A DNA stretch of 64,000 bases. Origin: Bacteroidota bacterium (GTDB taxonomy: Bacteria > Bacteroidota > Bacteroidia > Bacteroidales > Dysgonomonadaceae). The stretch covers positions 1 through 64,000 of the forward strand of contig JAEWQF010000038.1 of the NCBI GenBank assembly GCA_023399295.1, written 5' to 3'. The first letter of the stretch is position 1; each line of letters starts with the position of its first letter. The notes under the pieces are model-generated. The model was not told where the DNA came from and did not search any database. It worked only from the letters and a program-made list of their open reading frames with translations. Made by a program: the position numbers and the translations under genes. This document shows, piece by piece, positions 53,067 through 61,154 of this stretch.

Positions 53067-53960
53067 TTAGAACAGACTCACTTTGACGCTCAGGTAACGG
53101 CCGGGGTTTACCCTGATGTCTTCCAGCAGTTTAGTCGCAGCATCAATTGTCACATTGAGGCTATCATGCAGTCTCGTATCGTTCATCAGCAGACCCAGCG
53201 AATTGTCATTCCGGTTGATTTTCTCCGAGAGCAGCTTCAGGTTGTTAACCGTTTCTTCAATGTCGGCATAGGTGCCGCTGAGATCCATCGCACTGATCTC
53301 GTGGCTCACCCTACTTAAATCACCAGAGACGGCAACAAGGTTATGGCTGATTTCGGGCAGCTCCTGATCGAGTGCTGCCATCATCCTGTTGAGGTTGATG
53401 CTGGCTTGGTTCAGCTGCGTCACCGTGTGGCCTATCCTGCTGATCGACTCATTCCATGAGGGATGCGCCGCTATTTGATGCAAAGAGAATAGCAGTGAGT
53501 CAATCCGCAGAAAGATTGAATCGGCCCGAGGCATCAACGCAGCGGCACCATCCATCAGACCCGTCACTTTTTTGCCTCGGATGGTGTCACCCGGCTGCAA
53601 CACTGTAGTCGAGGTACCCATAACCAGGGTTGCCAGAGAGGCACCGAACAGGTCGGTACCATATTCCAGGTGGCTATCTTCGGGAATGGGAAACTCCTCT
53701 TCGAGGCTGACAGCGACCGCAAACCGCATCGGATCTGTTTCTGCCATTGTGATGCTACTGATCAATCCAACCTGATAACCTTTCACGTATACGGGAGAAG
53801 ATAGCAGCAGGCTGGTGACATCATCAAAGAGAGCATAATATTGCTTTTGATCCTTTAATACATTGACTCCTTTCAGGAAGTTTATGCCGAAATAGATCAT
53901 GCACAGGCTGGCGAGAAAAGCCAATCCGATGAGTGCATTTCTGGAGATCTTCTTATTCAT
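53067..53960 (-). CDS. MCE/MlaD-family protein
   Basis: A 297-residue periplasmic protein anchored by one N-terminal membrane helix (ALIGLAFLASLCMIYFGINFL). The MCE domain follows (about 38-118: YALFDDVTSLLLSSPVYVKGYQVGLI), then an alpha-helical C-terminal region (about 150-290) that may form a tunnel in the hexamer. MCE proteins carry phospholipids between the inner and outer membranes. Partners MlaE/MlaF are not in the window. It overlaps the amidase gene by 4 bases (ATGA at 53957-53960); this amidase-MCE pair is common in Bacteroidota. Confidence 0.9.
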   Translation of the reverse strand: MNKKISRNALIGLAFLASLCMIYFGINFLKGVNVLKDQKQYYALFDDVTSLLLSSPVYVKGYQVGLISSITMAETDPMRFAVAVSLEEEFPIPEDSHLEYGTDLFGASLATLVMGTSTTVLQPGDTIRGKKVTGLMDGAAALMPRADSIFLRIDSLLFSLHQIAAHPSWNESISRIGHTVTQLNQASINLNRMMAALDQELPEISHNLVAVSGDLSRVSHEISAMDLSGTYADIEETVNNLKLLSEKINRNDNSLGLLMNDTRLHDSLNVTIDAATKLLEDIRVNPGRYLSVKVSLF

Positions 53961-55063
53961 CTGTTTGATTGTTTCACACGTTGTCCCTCAACAAACTCAA
54001 TGACAAACGCATCCTTAAACTTGCGGCGCACATCTCGCAGGGTACGGGTGATTTCTGCCTGATTGGATGTGCTGCCATAGGTGTACTTGTAGAGTCCACC
54101 GTCCACATAATGCCCCACAGGATCCAATCCTTTGAAGACTTTCGCTCCCTGCTCATACTTAAGCGATGAGGTTAGAAACTGAATCCGGTACTCTCTGTCA
54201 CCTGTTGTGACACCTTCAACAGCCGCAGAGGCAAACTGGTCACGGCTGGATGAGTTCCCGTTGAAAACGTAACTCTTCTTGTCATGTTCTCGCTTGTACT
54301 CCTTGAAGCCTTGATATATTGCACTGGCCAGTGCACGCTGACCACTGTTGCTCTTCAGATATTTCTCCTCGTTAGGATTGCTGATATAGCCCAGCTCCAC
54401 CAGTATGCTGGGCATTGCCACCTCACGAAGCACCAGGAAGCCGGCCTGTCTGACATTGCGGTTCACCCTTTTTGCACCGGTAACCAGTTGATTCTGCACG
54501 ATGGTGGCAAGGTATACACTTTGGGAGAGAAACGTGTTTGCCATGAATTCGAAGATGATATACGATTCCGGTTCATTGGGATTGAACCCCTCATAGGTAA
54601 GCGAATAATCCTCTTCGTACATGATCACCGCGTTCTCCGCTTTGGCCACATCCAGGTTGTCCTTGCTGCGGTGCAATCCCAGCACGAAGGTCTCTACTCC
54701 TTGTGGGGAGGTGCGTTTACGGTCCAACGCATTGCAATGGAGTGAGATGAAGAGGTCGGCATGTGCCTTGTTGGCAATCTCGGCCCGTTTGTTCAGCTCC
54801 ACAAACCGATCGCTGTCGCGCGTATAGACCACCTTCACATCCTTGTGATGCTGTTCAATGAGCGCCCCCAGTTGAAGGCCCACCGACAAGACGACATCCT
54901 TCTCACGCGTGGAGGTGCCCACAGCACCCGGATCCTTGCCCCCATGACCGGGGTCGATCACCACGGTGAACGGTTTGTTTTGTGCGAAGGTGCGGGGAGT
55001 GGCACAAAGGGTGAAGAAAACACCCAGTAAAACCAGACCCAAAAGCTGACTGCGTGGCATCAT
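53957..55063 (-). CDS. N-acetylmuramoyl-L-alanine amidase with C-terminal SPOR domain
   Basis: A periplasmic zinc amidase (Amidase_3) that cleaves stem peptides from peptidoglycan, probably at division. Order: signal peptide (LLGLVLLGVFFTLCATPRTFA), catalytic domain (VIDPGHGGKDPGAVG near 35, SLHCNAL near 108, catalytic glutamate in LVELGYISNPNEEKYL), then a C-terminal SPOR-like repeat (YRIQFLTSSLKYEQGAKVF and onward, last 75 residues) that binds septal glycan. The frame opens at 55069, but the promoter at 55080-55110 would begin transcripts at about 55073, so the ATG at 55063 or 55060 is more likely. Confidence 0.92.
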   Translation of the reverse strand: MMPRSQLLGLVLLGVFFTLCATPRTFAQNKPFTVVIDPGHGGKDPGAVGTSTREKDVVLSVGLQLGALIEQHHKDVKVVYTRDSDRFVELNKRAEIANKAHADLFISLHCNALDRKRTSPQGVETFVLGLHRSKDNLDVAKAENAVIMYEEDYSLTYEGFNPNEPESYIIFEFMANTFLSQSVYLATIVQNQLVTGAKRVNRNVRQAGFLVLREVAMPSILVELGYISNPNEEKYLKSNSGQRALASAIYQGFKEYKREHDKKSYVFNGNSSSRDQFASAAVEGVTTGDREYRIQFLTSSLKYEQGAKVFKGLDPVGHYVDGGLYKYTYGSTSNQAEITRTLRDVRRKFKDAFVIEFVEGQRVKQSNR

Positions 55064-55079
55064 CGGCATTTCTTTTTCA

Positions 55080-55110
55080 CAAAAATAGATATTTATTTCG
55101 GTGGAACAAA
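55080..55110 (-). promoter_or_regulatory. Promoter of the amidase-MCE pair
   Basis: On the minus strand: TTTG (55107-55110), 19-base spacer, TATTTTTG (55080-55087). The -33 element lies within the U-run of the upstream tlpA-type terminator (55107-55137). Confidence 0.65.
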
Positions 55111-55137
55111 AAAAAGGAGCAACCCTCAGGCAGCTCC
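55107..55137 (-). terminator. Terminator of the thioredoxin-like gene
   Basis: On the minus strand GGAGC pairs with GCTCC (55116-55137, 12-base loop with partial inner pairing), followed by a run of eight or nine U (55108-55115). It lies 27 bases after the stop. Confidence 0.75.
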
Positions 55138-55164
55138 CTTATGCAGTTGTTCCGTTCTTACCGG

Positions 55165-56277
55165 TTAAGGCATCAACTCTGCCAGTTTCGCATCGAGCGC
55201 TTCACCCCTCAGGTTCTTCTCAATGATCACACCCTCTCTGTCGAGCAGGAGGGTATGGGGAATGCTCTGGATGGCATAGAGATCGACAACCGGACTATCC
55301 CAATACATCAGGTCCGACATCTGCGGCCAGCGCATATCCATCTGGCTGATTCCCTCAAGCCACTCCTCGCGATTCCGGTCGAAAGAGACCCCAACGACCT
55401 CGAAACCCTTCGATTTGTACTTGTTGTAGGCAGCTACCACATTGGGCATCTCCTGCCGACAGGGACCGCACCACGCTGCCCAAAAATCAACCAGCAGATA
55501 CTTGCCTTGACCGGCGTACTGTGAAAGTGAGACATCATTTCCCTCGGCATTTTTCAGTGTGAAGTCGACAAACTTCTGACCAATGGCTACCTTCTCCAGG
55601 TTCTCAAGTCTCTTCACCACCCGTTGGATGTTTTCTTTCGATTTGAACTGCTCATCGGCCAGATCCAGTATCTCGCGCTGTTGTTCCGGTTCAAACATGG
55701 AAGATGAGGCCATGAAAGCATATTGCCCCAGGTCGTTGCCAATATTCTCTTTGATGAAGTCGAAGTTCAACTCGGTCATCTTGTTGCTGATGCTGTCATA
55801 GGTTGTGTTGATCTCGGCTTCCATCTCCTCGGTAATGGTACCGGAAGCCTGGGCACTGTTGTAGCGTTCCACCACTTCACGGATCTGCGCTCCAAGGACC
55901 CGTTGTTGTACCCTGAAGTCGGTATAGGCTTCATTGACCTTGGAGCCACTCACTGTAACCACACTGTCGAAAGAGACTTTCAGTTTGCCCGGTTCAAGTA
56001 AAACCGGAATGCGGGACTCCTGTCGGGGGGCTATCGATTCGTCGAGGAGAATGAAGCGCAAGCGGGCTGCATCAGCAGCTCCCTTGAAACTAAACTGACC
56101 GTTCTCCACCACCGCGGTATCGGTTGTCACCATGGCGTCGTCGGTCATCTCCTGTAGATAGACACTGGTCCCTTCAAAATCAGGATTGACAATGGTACCC
56201 TTGATGGAATACTCGTTTGTATTCTGACAAGAGATCAGAACCAGGATAGATATAAAAAGATAAAATAATTTCCTCAT
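55165..56277 (-). CDS. DUF4369/TlpA-type thiol-disulfide lipoprotein
   Basis: A 370-residue periplasmic lipoprotein. I start it at the ATG at 56277, giving MRKLFYLFISILVLISC; the frame runs on to 56553 without a signal at its head. After the lipidated cysteine comes a DUF4369 domain (about 22-120), a helical linker, and a thioredoxin-fold domain from about 230 with the CxxC of AAWCGPCRQEMPNV. Such proteins are common in Bacteroidota and reduce disulfides or serve cytochrome maturation. A -7 element TATCTTTG is at 56306-56313 (minus). Confidence 0.9.
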   Translation of the reverse strand: MRKLFYLFISILVLISCQNTNEYSIKGTIVNPDFEGTSVYLQEMTDDAMVTTDTAVVENGQFSFKGAADAARLRFILLDESIAPRQESRIPVLLEPGKLKVSFDSVVTVSGSKVNEAYTDFRVQQRVLGAQIREVVERYNSAQASGTITEEMEAEINTTYDSISNKMTELNFDFIKENIGNDLGQYAFMASSSMFEPEQQREILDLADEQFKSKENIQRVVKRLENLEKVAIGQKFVDFTLKNAEGNDVSLSQYAGQGKYLLVDFWAAWCGPCRQEMPNVVAAYNKYKSKGFEVVGVSFDRNREEWLEGISQMDMRWPQMSDLMYWDSPVVDLYAIQSIPHTLLLDREGVIIEKNLRGEALDAKLAELMP

Positions 56278-56613
56278 ATTCGTAGTAATTATGGGTTTAA
56301 GTTGACAAAGATAAGTAAAATAGCGGGATTGGGGCGAAACAGGCAGGATATTTTTACACCATGGCAATAATCCAACCTTCCCGCCGTTTGCTATGCAACA
56401 GCTTCGATGCCGATGAACAAAGAAAACCCACACCGAAAAAGAATCAACAAACAGCATCCACGGGATAGGGAACAACCCTCTCTCACCTCGCTGCAGATCA
56501 TCCGTCAGTATGCCAGGTGCTGCCGTCCTTTCAACAGCCTGACACTGAATCAAAAACTGATCATTCTGAATTGAGCCTCTCCAACAGATTGACGAGGAGC
56601 AAAGCGTTCAATT
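56278..56613. other. Intergenic stretch before rpe
   Basis: Apart from the upstream -7 element of the thioredoxin-like gene (56306-56313) and a weak 55-codon plus-strand ORF (56407-56574), I see nothing identifiable in these 336 bases. No tRNA-like fold was found. Confidence 0.5.
56407..56574 (+). CDS. Candidate 55-residue small ORF
   Basis: An ATG-initiated ORF with a basic N-terminal half (NPHRKRINKQHPRDRE) and a more hydrophobic end (NQKLIILN). Base composition is similar to neighbouring genes. No family recognised. A weak TATTTTTA (56349-56356), one change from TAnnTTTG, lies 50 bases upstream. It may be chance; I list it because it fills an otherwise empty gap in good codon usage. Confidence 0.25.
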   Translation: MPMNKENPHRKRINKQHPRDREQPSLTSLQIIRQYARCCRPFNSLTLNQKLIILN

Positions 56614-56643
56614 TTTGCAGATAAAGATTTTTCCATACCTTTG
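56614..56643 (+). promoter_or_regulatory. Promoter of the rpe-comEC region
   Basis: TTTG (56614-56617), 18-base spacer, TACCTTTG (56636-56643). The rpe ATG follows 20 bases later. Confidence 0.7.
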
Positions 56644-56663
56644 AGATCAGAAAAATCATTCCC

Positions 56664-57314
56664 ATGAGTACGATTGTAGCACCGTCCTTGCTGGCGGCCG
56701 ATTTCCTTCATCTCCACCGAGACATTGAAATGCTCAACAGAAGCGAGGCAGACTGGATCCACCTGGATATCATGGATGGGGTCTTTGTTCCGAACATTTC
56801 GTTTGGTTTTCCGGTGATCAACCAATTGAAAGCGATCACCCACAAAACACTGGATGCCCACCTGATGATCGTTGGCCCTGAAAAATTTACCGGTCAGATC
56901 GCAGCAGCGGGTGCAACCTTTATGAATGTCCATTACGAGGCCTGCCCCCATCTGCACCGGGTAGTGCAGGAAATAGGCCACAGCGGGATGAAACCGGCAG
57001 TCACGCTGAACCCCCACACACCGGTCACACTGCTGGAAGAGATCTTGCCGGAACTGGAGATGGTGCTCCTGATGTCTGTAAATCCCGGATTTGGGGGACA
57101 ACAGTTCATCGAGGCTACGGTTGAAAAGGTTGCAAAGCTCAGAAAGATGATTGACAAAAGAAACCTCACCACACTGATCCAGGTAGACGGTGGTGTCAAC
57201 CTGGAAACCGGTAGAAGACTTGTGGATGCCGGTGCAGACGTGCTGGTGGCCGGCAGCTTCGTTTTCTCTTCGGAGGATCCTGAAGAGACCATTCGACAGT
57301 TGAAGGCACTCTGA
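56664..57314 (+). CDS. rpe: Ribulose-phosphate 3-epimerase
   Basis: A TIM-barrel enzyme that interconverts ribulose 5-phosphate and xylulose 5-phosphate in the pentose phosphate pathway. The 216-residue protein begins IVAPSLLAADFLHL; metal ligands lie in WIHLDIMDGVFVPNISFG and DAHLMI, with the loop MSVNPGFGGQQFI and the terminal VDGGVN. It is the first gene of a plus-strand run; comEC starts 49 bases downstream. Confidence 0.96.
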   Translation: MSTIVAPSLLAADFLHLHRDIEMLNRSEADWIHLDIMDGVFVPNISFGFPVINQLKAITHKTLDAHLMIVGPEKFTGQIAAAGATFMNVHYEACPHLHRVVQEIGHSGMKPAVTLNPHTPVTLLEEILPELEMVLLMSVNPGFGGQQFIEATVEKVAKLRKMIDKRNLTTLIQVDGGVNLETGRRLVDAGADVLVAGSFVFSSEDPEETIRQLKAL

Positions 57315-57363
57315 TCCGCACTCCAGAAAGGCGACTGGAGCTTTTTCAAGCCGCATTGCGGCA

Positions 57364-59358
57364 ATGATCCCATTGTACCAACATGTGCGTCAGATGAACG
57401 AACTGATTGGTAAAACACCCTTCTTCAGGCTCTTAATCCCTGTTGTCGGTGCAATTATTTTGAGCCCATTTCTTTCAGACAACGGGTTGTTGCCTGCAAC
57501 ACTTTCACTGACAGGCCTACTGCTCATCTTTTGCTCATTCTTACGTGATGAGCACCATCAGTACCGACGCAGGTGGTTCTTTGGTGCTGGTGCCTACCTG
57601 TTCCTCTTTGCTCTCACCCTGCTCCAATGTCGTGAGCAGAAAGCGCAAAGCAAGCATACCTTCCCAGCCAAATCACACACCTACATCGCCGTGCTGCTTG
57701 AGATACCCGAAGAAAAAGAACGGTCGATACAATGCCCGGTGCGTACCGCACCACCTTATGAAAAGAAAATGATGCTCTATCTTGAAAAGAGCAACCAGGC
57801 GGCGGCACTTCAACCGGGCGATGAGATCCTGTTCACCGCCCAGCCGGAGCCATTTCGTAATTCGGGAAACCCGGGGGAGTGGGACTATGCAAGATACATG
57901 CGAGACAAAGGTTTTGCAGCGAGGGAGTTCCTCTATACACGGGAGTGGGAGATGACCGGTAGAAGAACAATGACACCATACCTGCTGGCACAAAGATGCC
58001 GGCTGAGGATGCTCAATTACTACCGGTCGCTGGGGTTGGAAGGAGATACCTACGCGTTTATCGCGGCAGTGACCCTCGGCTACAAAGCCTACCTGTCGGA
58101 TGACATCAGGGAGGCCTTCCGTGCCTCAGGCACCGCGCATCTGCTGGCAGTAAGCGGACTCCACACAGGGGTCATATACCTGATCCTCTCCCTGCTGCTA
58201 TCTCCCCTGGGCAACAGAGGCAAAGGGTTCCGCGTCCGTCAATTGGTGATCATCCTGATGCTCTGGGTCTATGCCCTGGTAGCTGGTCTTTCTCCATCGG
58301 TGGTGCGCGCGGTGATCATGCTTTCGCTCTACTGCCTGGGCAGACTGCATCAGGTGAAGGGCTTCACTGCGAACACGCTGGCGGCAGCAGCCTTCCTGAT
58401 CCTTGTCTATCAACCAAACAGTCTCTACGACATCAGCTTCCAGTTGAGTTTCGGCGCTGTCTTCTCAATTATCTGGTTCCAGCCCAGGATCGCTTCGCTG
58501 GTCAAACCGAAAAAGAGGGTTGTGACATACCTCTGGAACCTGGCGACCCTCTCCTTATCGGCACAGCTGGGCCTCTTCCCCCTTGTACTGTACCATTTCG
58601 GCACCTTTCCTGTCTGGTTCTTCCTCTCAAACATATTGATGGTTCCACTCATGGGAATCATCATCTATTCGCTGGTCCCGTTGCTGCTATGCGGCTGGTT
58701 GCACACCTTCTTATCCGGTATCCCCGAGTGGCTGCCACTGTTTTTCCGCCATCTGGTGAAGCTGCTCACGCAAGCCATGCTCTACATCGTACAGGTGATG
58801 GAATCACTTCCCTATGCGCAGCTCACCGGCTTGTATATCACACTGCCATCGGCTATCCTGCTGTTGCTTTTCATCTTCCTATTGAGTCATTTCCTTGTAA
58901 AACGGAAACCCCACATGCTGATTCTCGCCCTCTCATCGCTGCTCTCTTTTCAACTGCTGCTTTTCCAGGAGCAGATAGATGGAGCCCCCATGCAGCTGGT
59001 GGTATTCAACAACTCACCCCAGAGTGACATCTCTCTTTTCACCGGTGGATCTCGCTATCCCATTGCTATACCGGACAATGGGCCTTTGCCCTACCCCCAC
59101 AAGAAAATCATCCGTCTCTCTGACGGATCGTTCGACAATTTCAATGCCAACACCCCCTTCCCTGTCGATATCCTGATCCTTTCACACTACTGTTGTTTCG
59201 ATGTGGAACAACTTTACCGCCTGTTTCAACCCTCACTGATTGTCCTCGACAGCTCACTGCCACGCAACACGGCTGTCAGCTTCACGCAGGGATGCCTCGC
59301 CAGGGGCATCCCGGTACATGATGTGCGACAAGATGGCGCCTATTCGCTGTTTTTTTAG
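57364..59358 (+). CDS. ComEC/Rec2-family DNA-uptake channel
   Basis: A 664-residue polytopic membrane protein. The N-terminal region (about 15-200) includes a DUF4131-type OB domain (GDEILFTAQPEPFRNSGNPG). The competence domain (about 210-520) has LAVSGLHTGVIYL and GLSPSVVRAVIM, the latter being the classic ComEC motif. The last 130 residues look like a remnant of the metallo-beta-lactamase domain (VDILILSHYCC) without the HxHxDH metal site. ComEC carries single-stranded DNA across the inner membrane in transformation. The next gene's promoter overlaps its stop. Confidence 0.9.
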   Translation: MIPLYQHVRQMNELIGKTPFFRLLIPVVGAIILSPFLSDNGLLPATLSLTGLLLIFCSFLRDEHHQYRRRWFFGAGAYLFLFALTLLQCREQKAQSKHTFPAKSHTYIAVLLEIPEEKERSIQCPVRTAPPYEKKMMLYLEKSNQAAALQPGDEILFTAQPEPFRNSGNPGEWDYARYMRDKGFAAREFLYTREWEMTGRRTMTPYLLAQRCRLRMLNYYRSLGLEGDTYAFIAAVTLGYKAYLSDDIREAFRASGTAHLLAVSGLHTGVIYLILSLLLSPLGNRGKGFRVRQLVIILMLWVYALVAGLSPSVVRAVIMLSLYCLGRLHQVKGFTANTLAAAAFLILVYQPNSLYDISFQLSFGAVFSIIWFQPRIASLVKPKKRVVTYLWNLATLSLSAQLGLFPLVLYHFGTFPVWFFLSNILMVPLMGIIIYSLVPLLLCGWLHTFLSGIPEWLPLFFRHLVKLLTQAMLYIVQVMESLPYAQLTGLYITLPSAILLLLFIFLLSHFLVKRKPHMLILALSSLLSFQLLLFQEQIDGAPMQLVVFNNSPQSDISLFTGGSRYPIAIPDNGPLPYPHKKIIRLSDGSFDNFNANTPFPVDILILSHYCCFDVEQLYRLFQPSLIVLDSSLPRNTAVSFTQGCLARGIPVHDVRQDGAYSLFF

Positions 59359-59366
59359 TACTTTTG
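59359..59366 (+). promoter_or_regulatory. -7 element for the DHH phosphoesterase gene
   Basis: TACTTTTG directly after the comEC stop codon fits TAnnTTTG exactly. It supports the ATG at 59396 over the longer ORF from 59240. Confidence 0.5.
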
Positions 59367-59395
59367 CCGTTCACTATCATAAAGAATCGTGCGCT

Positions 59396-60454
59396 ATGAA
59401 GTTTACCGAAACACTCACCGACGTGATTGACCCGATTAAGGTGGACCAGATCATGCAGGCCATCGATGTGGCTGAACAGATCGTGATCACCACACACCTC
59501 TCCCCCGACGGGGATGCACTGGGATCATCACTCGCACTCTGCCACTTTCTGAGGAATCGGGGTAAGAAAGCCAGGATCATTGTTCCCAACTCTTTCCCCT
59601 ACTTCCTGAAATGGATGAAGGGTGCCGGTGAGATCAGCGTGGCAGAATACAACCCGGAAGCAGCCAGACACATCTTGATGCATGCCGACCTGATTTTCTC
59701 ACTCGACTACAACATCCCCAAACGTGTGGGGCTGATGGCACCAATGCTGGAAGCAGCGCCTGCGGTGAAAATACTGATCGACCACCACCTCTTCCCCGGT
59801 AACGGATTCGACATCGTGGCATCCCACCCTGAAATATCCTCCACCAGTGAACTGATCTTCCGGCTGCTGTTTCAGGCGGGCAGCTATCAGGAGCTGACAC
59901 GGACGGAAGCGGAATGCATCTACTGTGGCATGATGACCGATACAGGGGGATTCACCTACAACTCGAGTGATCCGGAGATCTTCGAGATTATCAGCCTGCT
60001 GCTGCGCAAGGAGATCGACAAGGATGCCATCTATTCACAGGTGTTCCACAACTACTCAGCCGACAGGTTCCGGCTGCTGGGCTTCACCCTGTCACAGCGC
60101 ATGGAGATCTACCCCGAACTGCATGCCGCATTGATTTGGCTCTCAAAGGAAGATCAGGCTCAGTTTCAATTCAGCAAGGGTGACACCGAGGGGTTTGTAA
60201 ACTACCCCCTCAGCATCAGGGGGATCATCTTCTCCACCTTCATTCGGGAGGATGAGGGGCTGATCAAACTCTCTTTTCGCTCTCAACGGTCGTTCCCCTG
60301 CAATGAATTTGCGTCTGACTTTTTCAACGGAGGAGGACACCTGAATGCTTCAGGTGGAGAATATTACGGCTCACTGGAGCGGGCATTGCAGACCTATTCG
60401 GAAGGACTCAGCAAGTATGAGGAGCTGCTGAAACAATCGATGAATGAGGAATAA
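59396..60454 (+). CDS. DHH-family phosphoesterase (NrnA-like oligoribonuclease/pAp phosphatase)
   Basis: A 352-residue cytoplasmic enzyme that degrades short RNA fragments and 3'-phosphoadenosine 5'-phosphate. DHH motifs: THLSPDGDALGSSLAL (about 36-51), SLDYN near 105, ILIDHHLFPG near 130, MMTDTGGF near 180. The DHHA1 domain ends with GGGHLNASGG near 318. The start is set at 59396; the frame is open from 59240 inside comEC, but a promoter element at 59359-59366 and loss of similarity exclude that. The family lacks orn in this phylum, so it may be the main nano-RNase. Confidence 0.92.
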   Translation: MKFTETLTDVIDPIKVDQIMQAIDVAEQIVITTHLSPDGDALGSSLALCHFLRNRGKKARIIVPNSFPYFLKWMKGAGEISVAEYNPEAARHILMHADLIFSLDYNIPKRVGLMAPMLEAAPAVKILIDHHLFPGNGFDIVASHPEISSTSELIFRLLFQAGSYQELTRTEAECIYCGMMTDTGGFTYNSSDPEIFEIISLLLRKEIDKDAIYSQVFHNYSADRFRLLGFTLSQRMEIYPELHAALIWLSKEDQAQFQFSKGDTEGFVNYPLSIRGIIFSTFIREDEGLIKLSFRSQRSFPCNEFASDFFNGGGHLNASGGEYYGSLERALQTYSEGLSKYEELLKQSMNEE

Positions 60455-60518
60455 TCCATTTTTAAGGATCGATAATGTTTATTTCGGTGCAATAAAGTTT
60501 TTTTTAACGCAGATTGTG

Positions 60519-60526
60519 TACTTTTG
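60519..60526 (+). promoter_or_regulatory. -7 element for the DUF4827 gene
   Basis: TACTTTTG fits TAnnTTTG exactly and overlaps the earlier ATG at 60524, so translation should start at 60557. Confidence 0.5.
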
Positions 60527-60556
60527 CAGACAGTATCAATTATTCTACAGAGATCT

Positions 60557-61111
60557 ATGAACAAAACATACTTGACAATAACCGCTCTTTTGGGCTTGCT
60601 GTTCCTCCTTCCCTCCTGCAAGGACCGAAAGACCTATGCGGACTACCTGAAAGATGAAGAAAAAGCAATTGATCTTTTCATTGCCCAACAGAATCTCTCT
60701 ATCCTGGATGATTTCCCGGCCAACGGGATCTTCGCCGAGAACGAATACTACAAGGATCCGGCCACCGAGGTATACTATCGCGTCATCGCCTACGGTGATA
60801 CGACAAAGGCGTTGACATTAAACCAGAAGGTCTTCATTCGCTTCAAGGGTCTTCGTTACTTCATGTCGAGCGATACGACCCGTTACGCCAACCTGGTTTA
60901 TCCTGAAGAGATCAAATACGTCGGACCGGTCAACTCCACCACCAAAAGCTATTACAGCAATCCCGGCTGGATGGTTCCATTGCAGCATGTGGGCCATAAC
61001 GGCGAGGTGAAAATGATCATCCCTTTCAGCATGGGATCATCATACGACCGTTCCCAATACCAGCCCTCCTATTACGACCAGATACAGTATCGTTTTGAAG
61101 GCCGCTATTGA
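60557..61111 (+). CDS. DUF4827 lipoprotein
   Basis: A 184-residue lipoprotein (signal TYLTITALLGLLFLLPSC, then KDRKTYADYLKDEEKAI). The remaining sequence has the DUF4827 pattern, which may adopt an FKBP-like fold; the isomerase activity is unproven and this is from memory of the family. The charged CKDRK stretch after the lipid cysteine resembles the surface-export signals of Bacteroidota lipoproteins. The start is the ATG at 60557, after the -7 element at 60519-60526. It sits between the DHH phosphoesterase and the phosphohexomutase. Confidence 0.85.
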   Translation: MNKTYLTITALLGLLFLLPSCKDRKTYADYLKDEEKAIDLFIAQQNLSILDDFPANGIFAENEYYKDPATEVYYRVIAYGDTTKALTLNQKVFIRFKGLRYFMSSDTTRYANLVYPEEIKYVGPVNSTTKSYYSNPGWMVPLQHVGHNGEVKMIIPFSMGSSYDRSQYQPSYYDQIQYRFEGRY

Positions 61112-61154
61112 GCAGTTCATCAGCGCAGTATAGAACCGACAGACAGAACAACCC

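Noticed and set aside
59240..59395. 52-residue N-terminal extension of the DHH phosphoesterase
   Set aside because: It overlaps comEC, and a promoter element at 59359-59366 lies within it.
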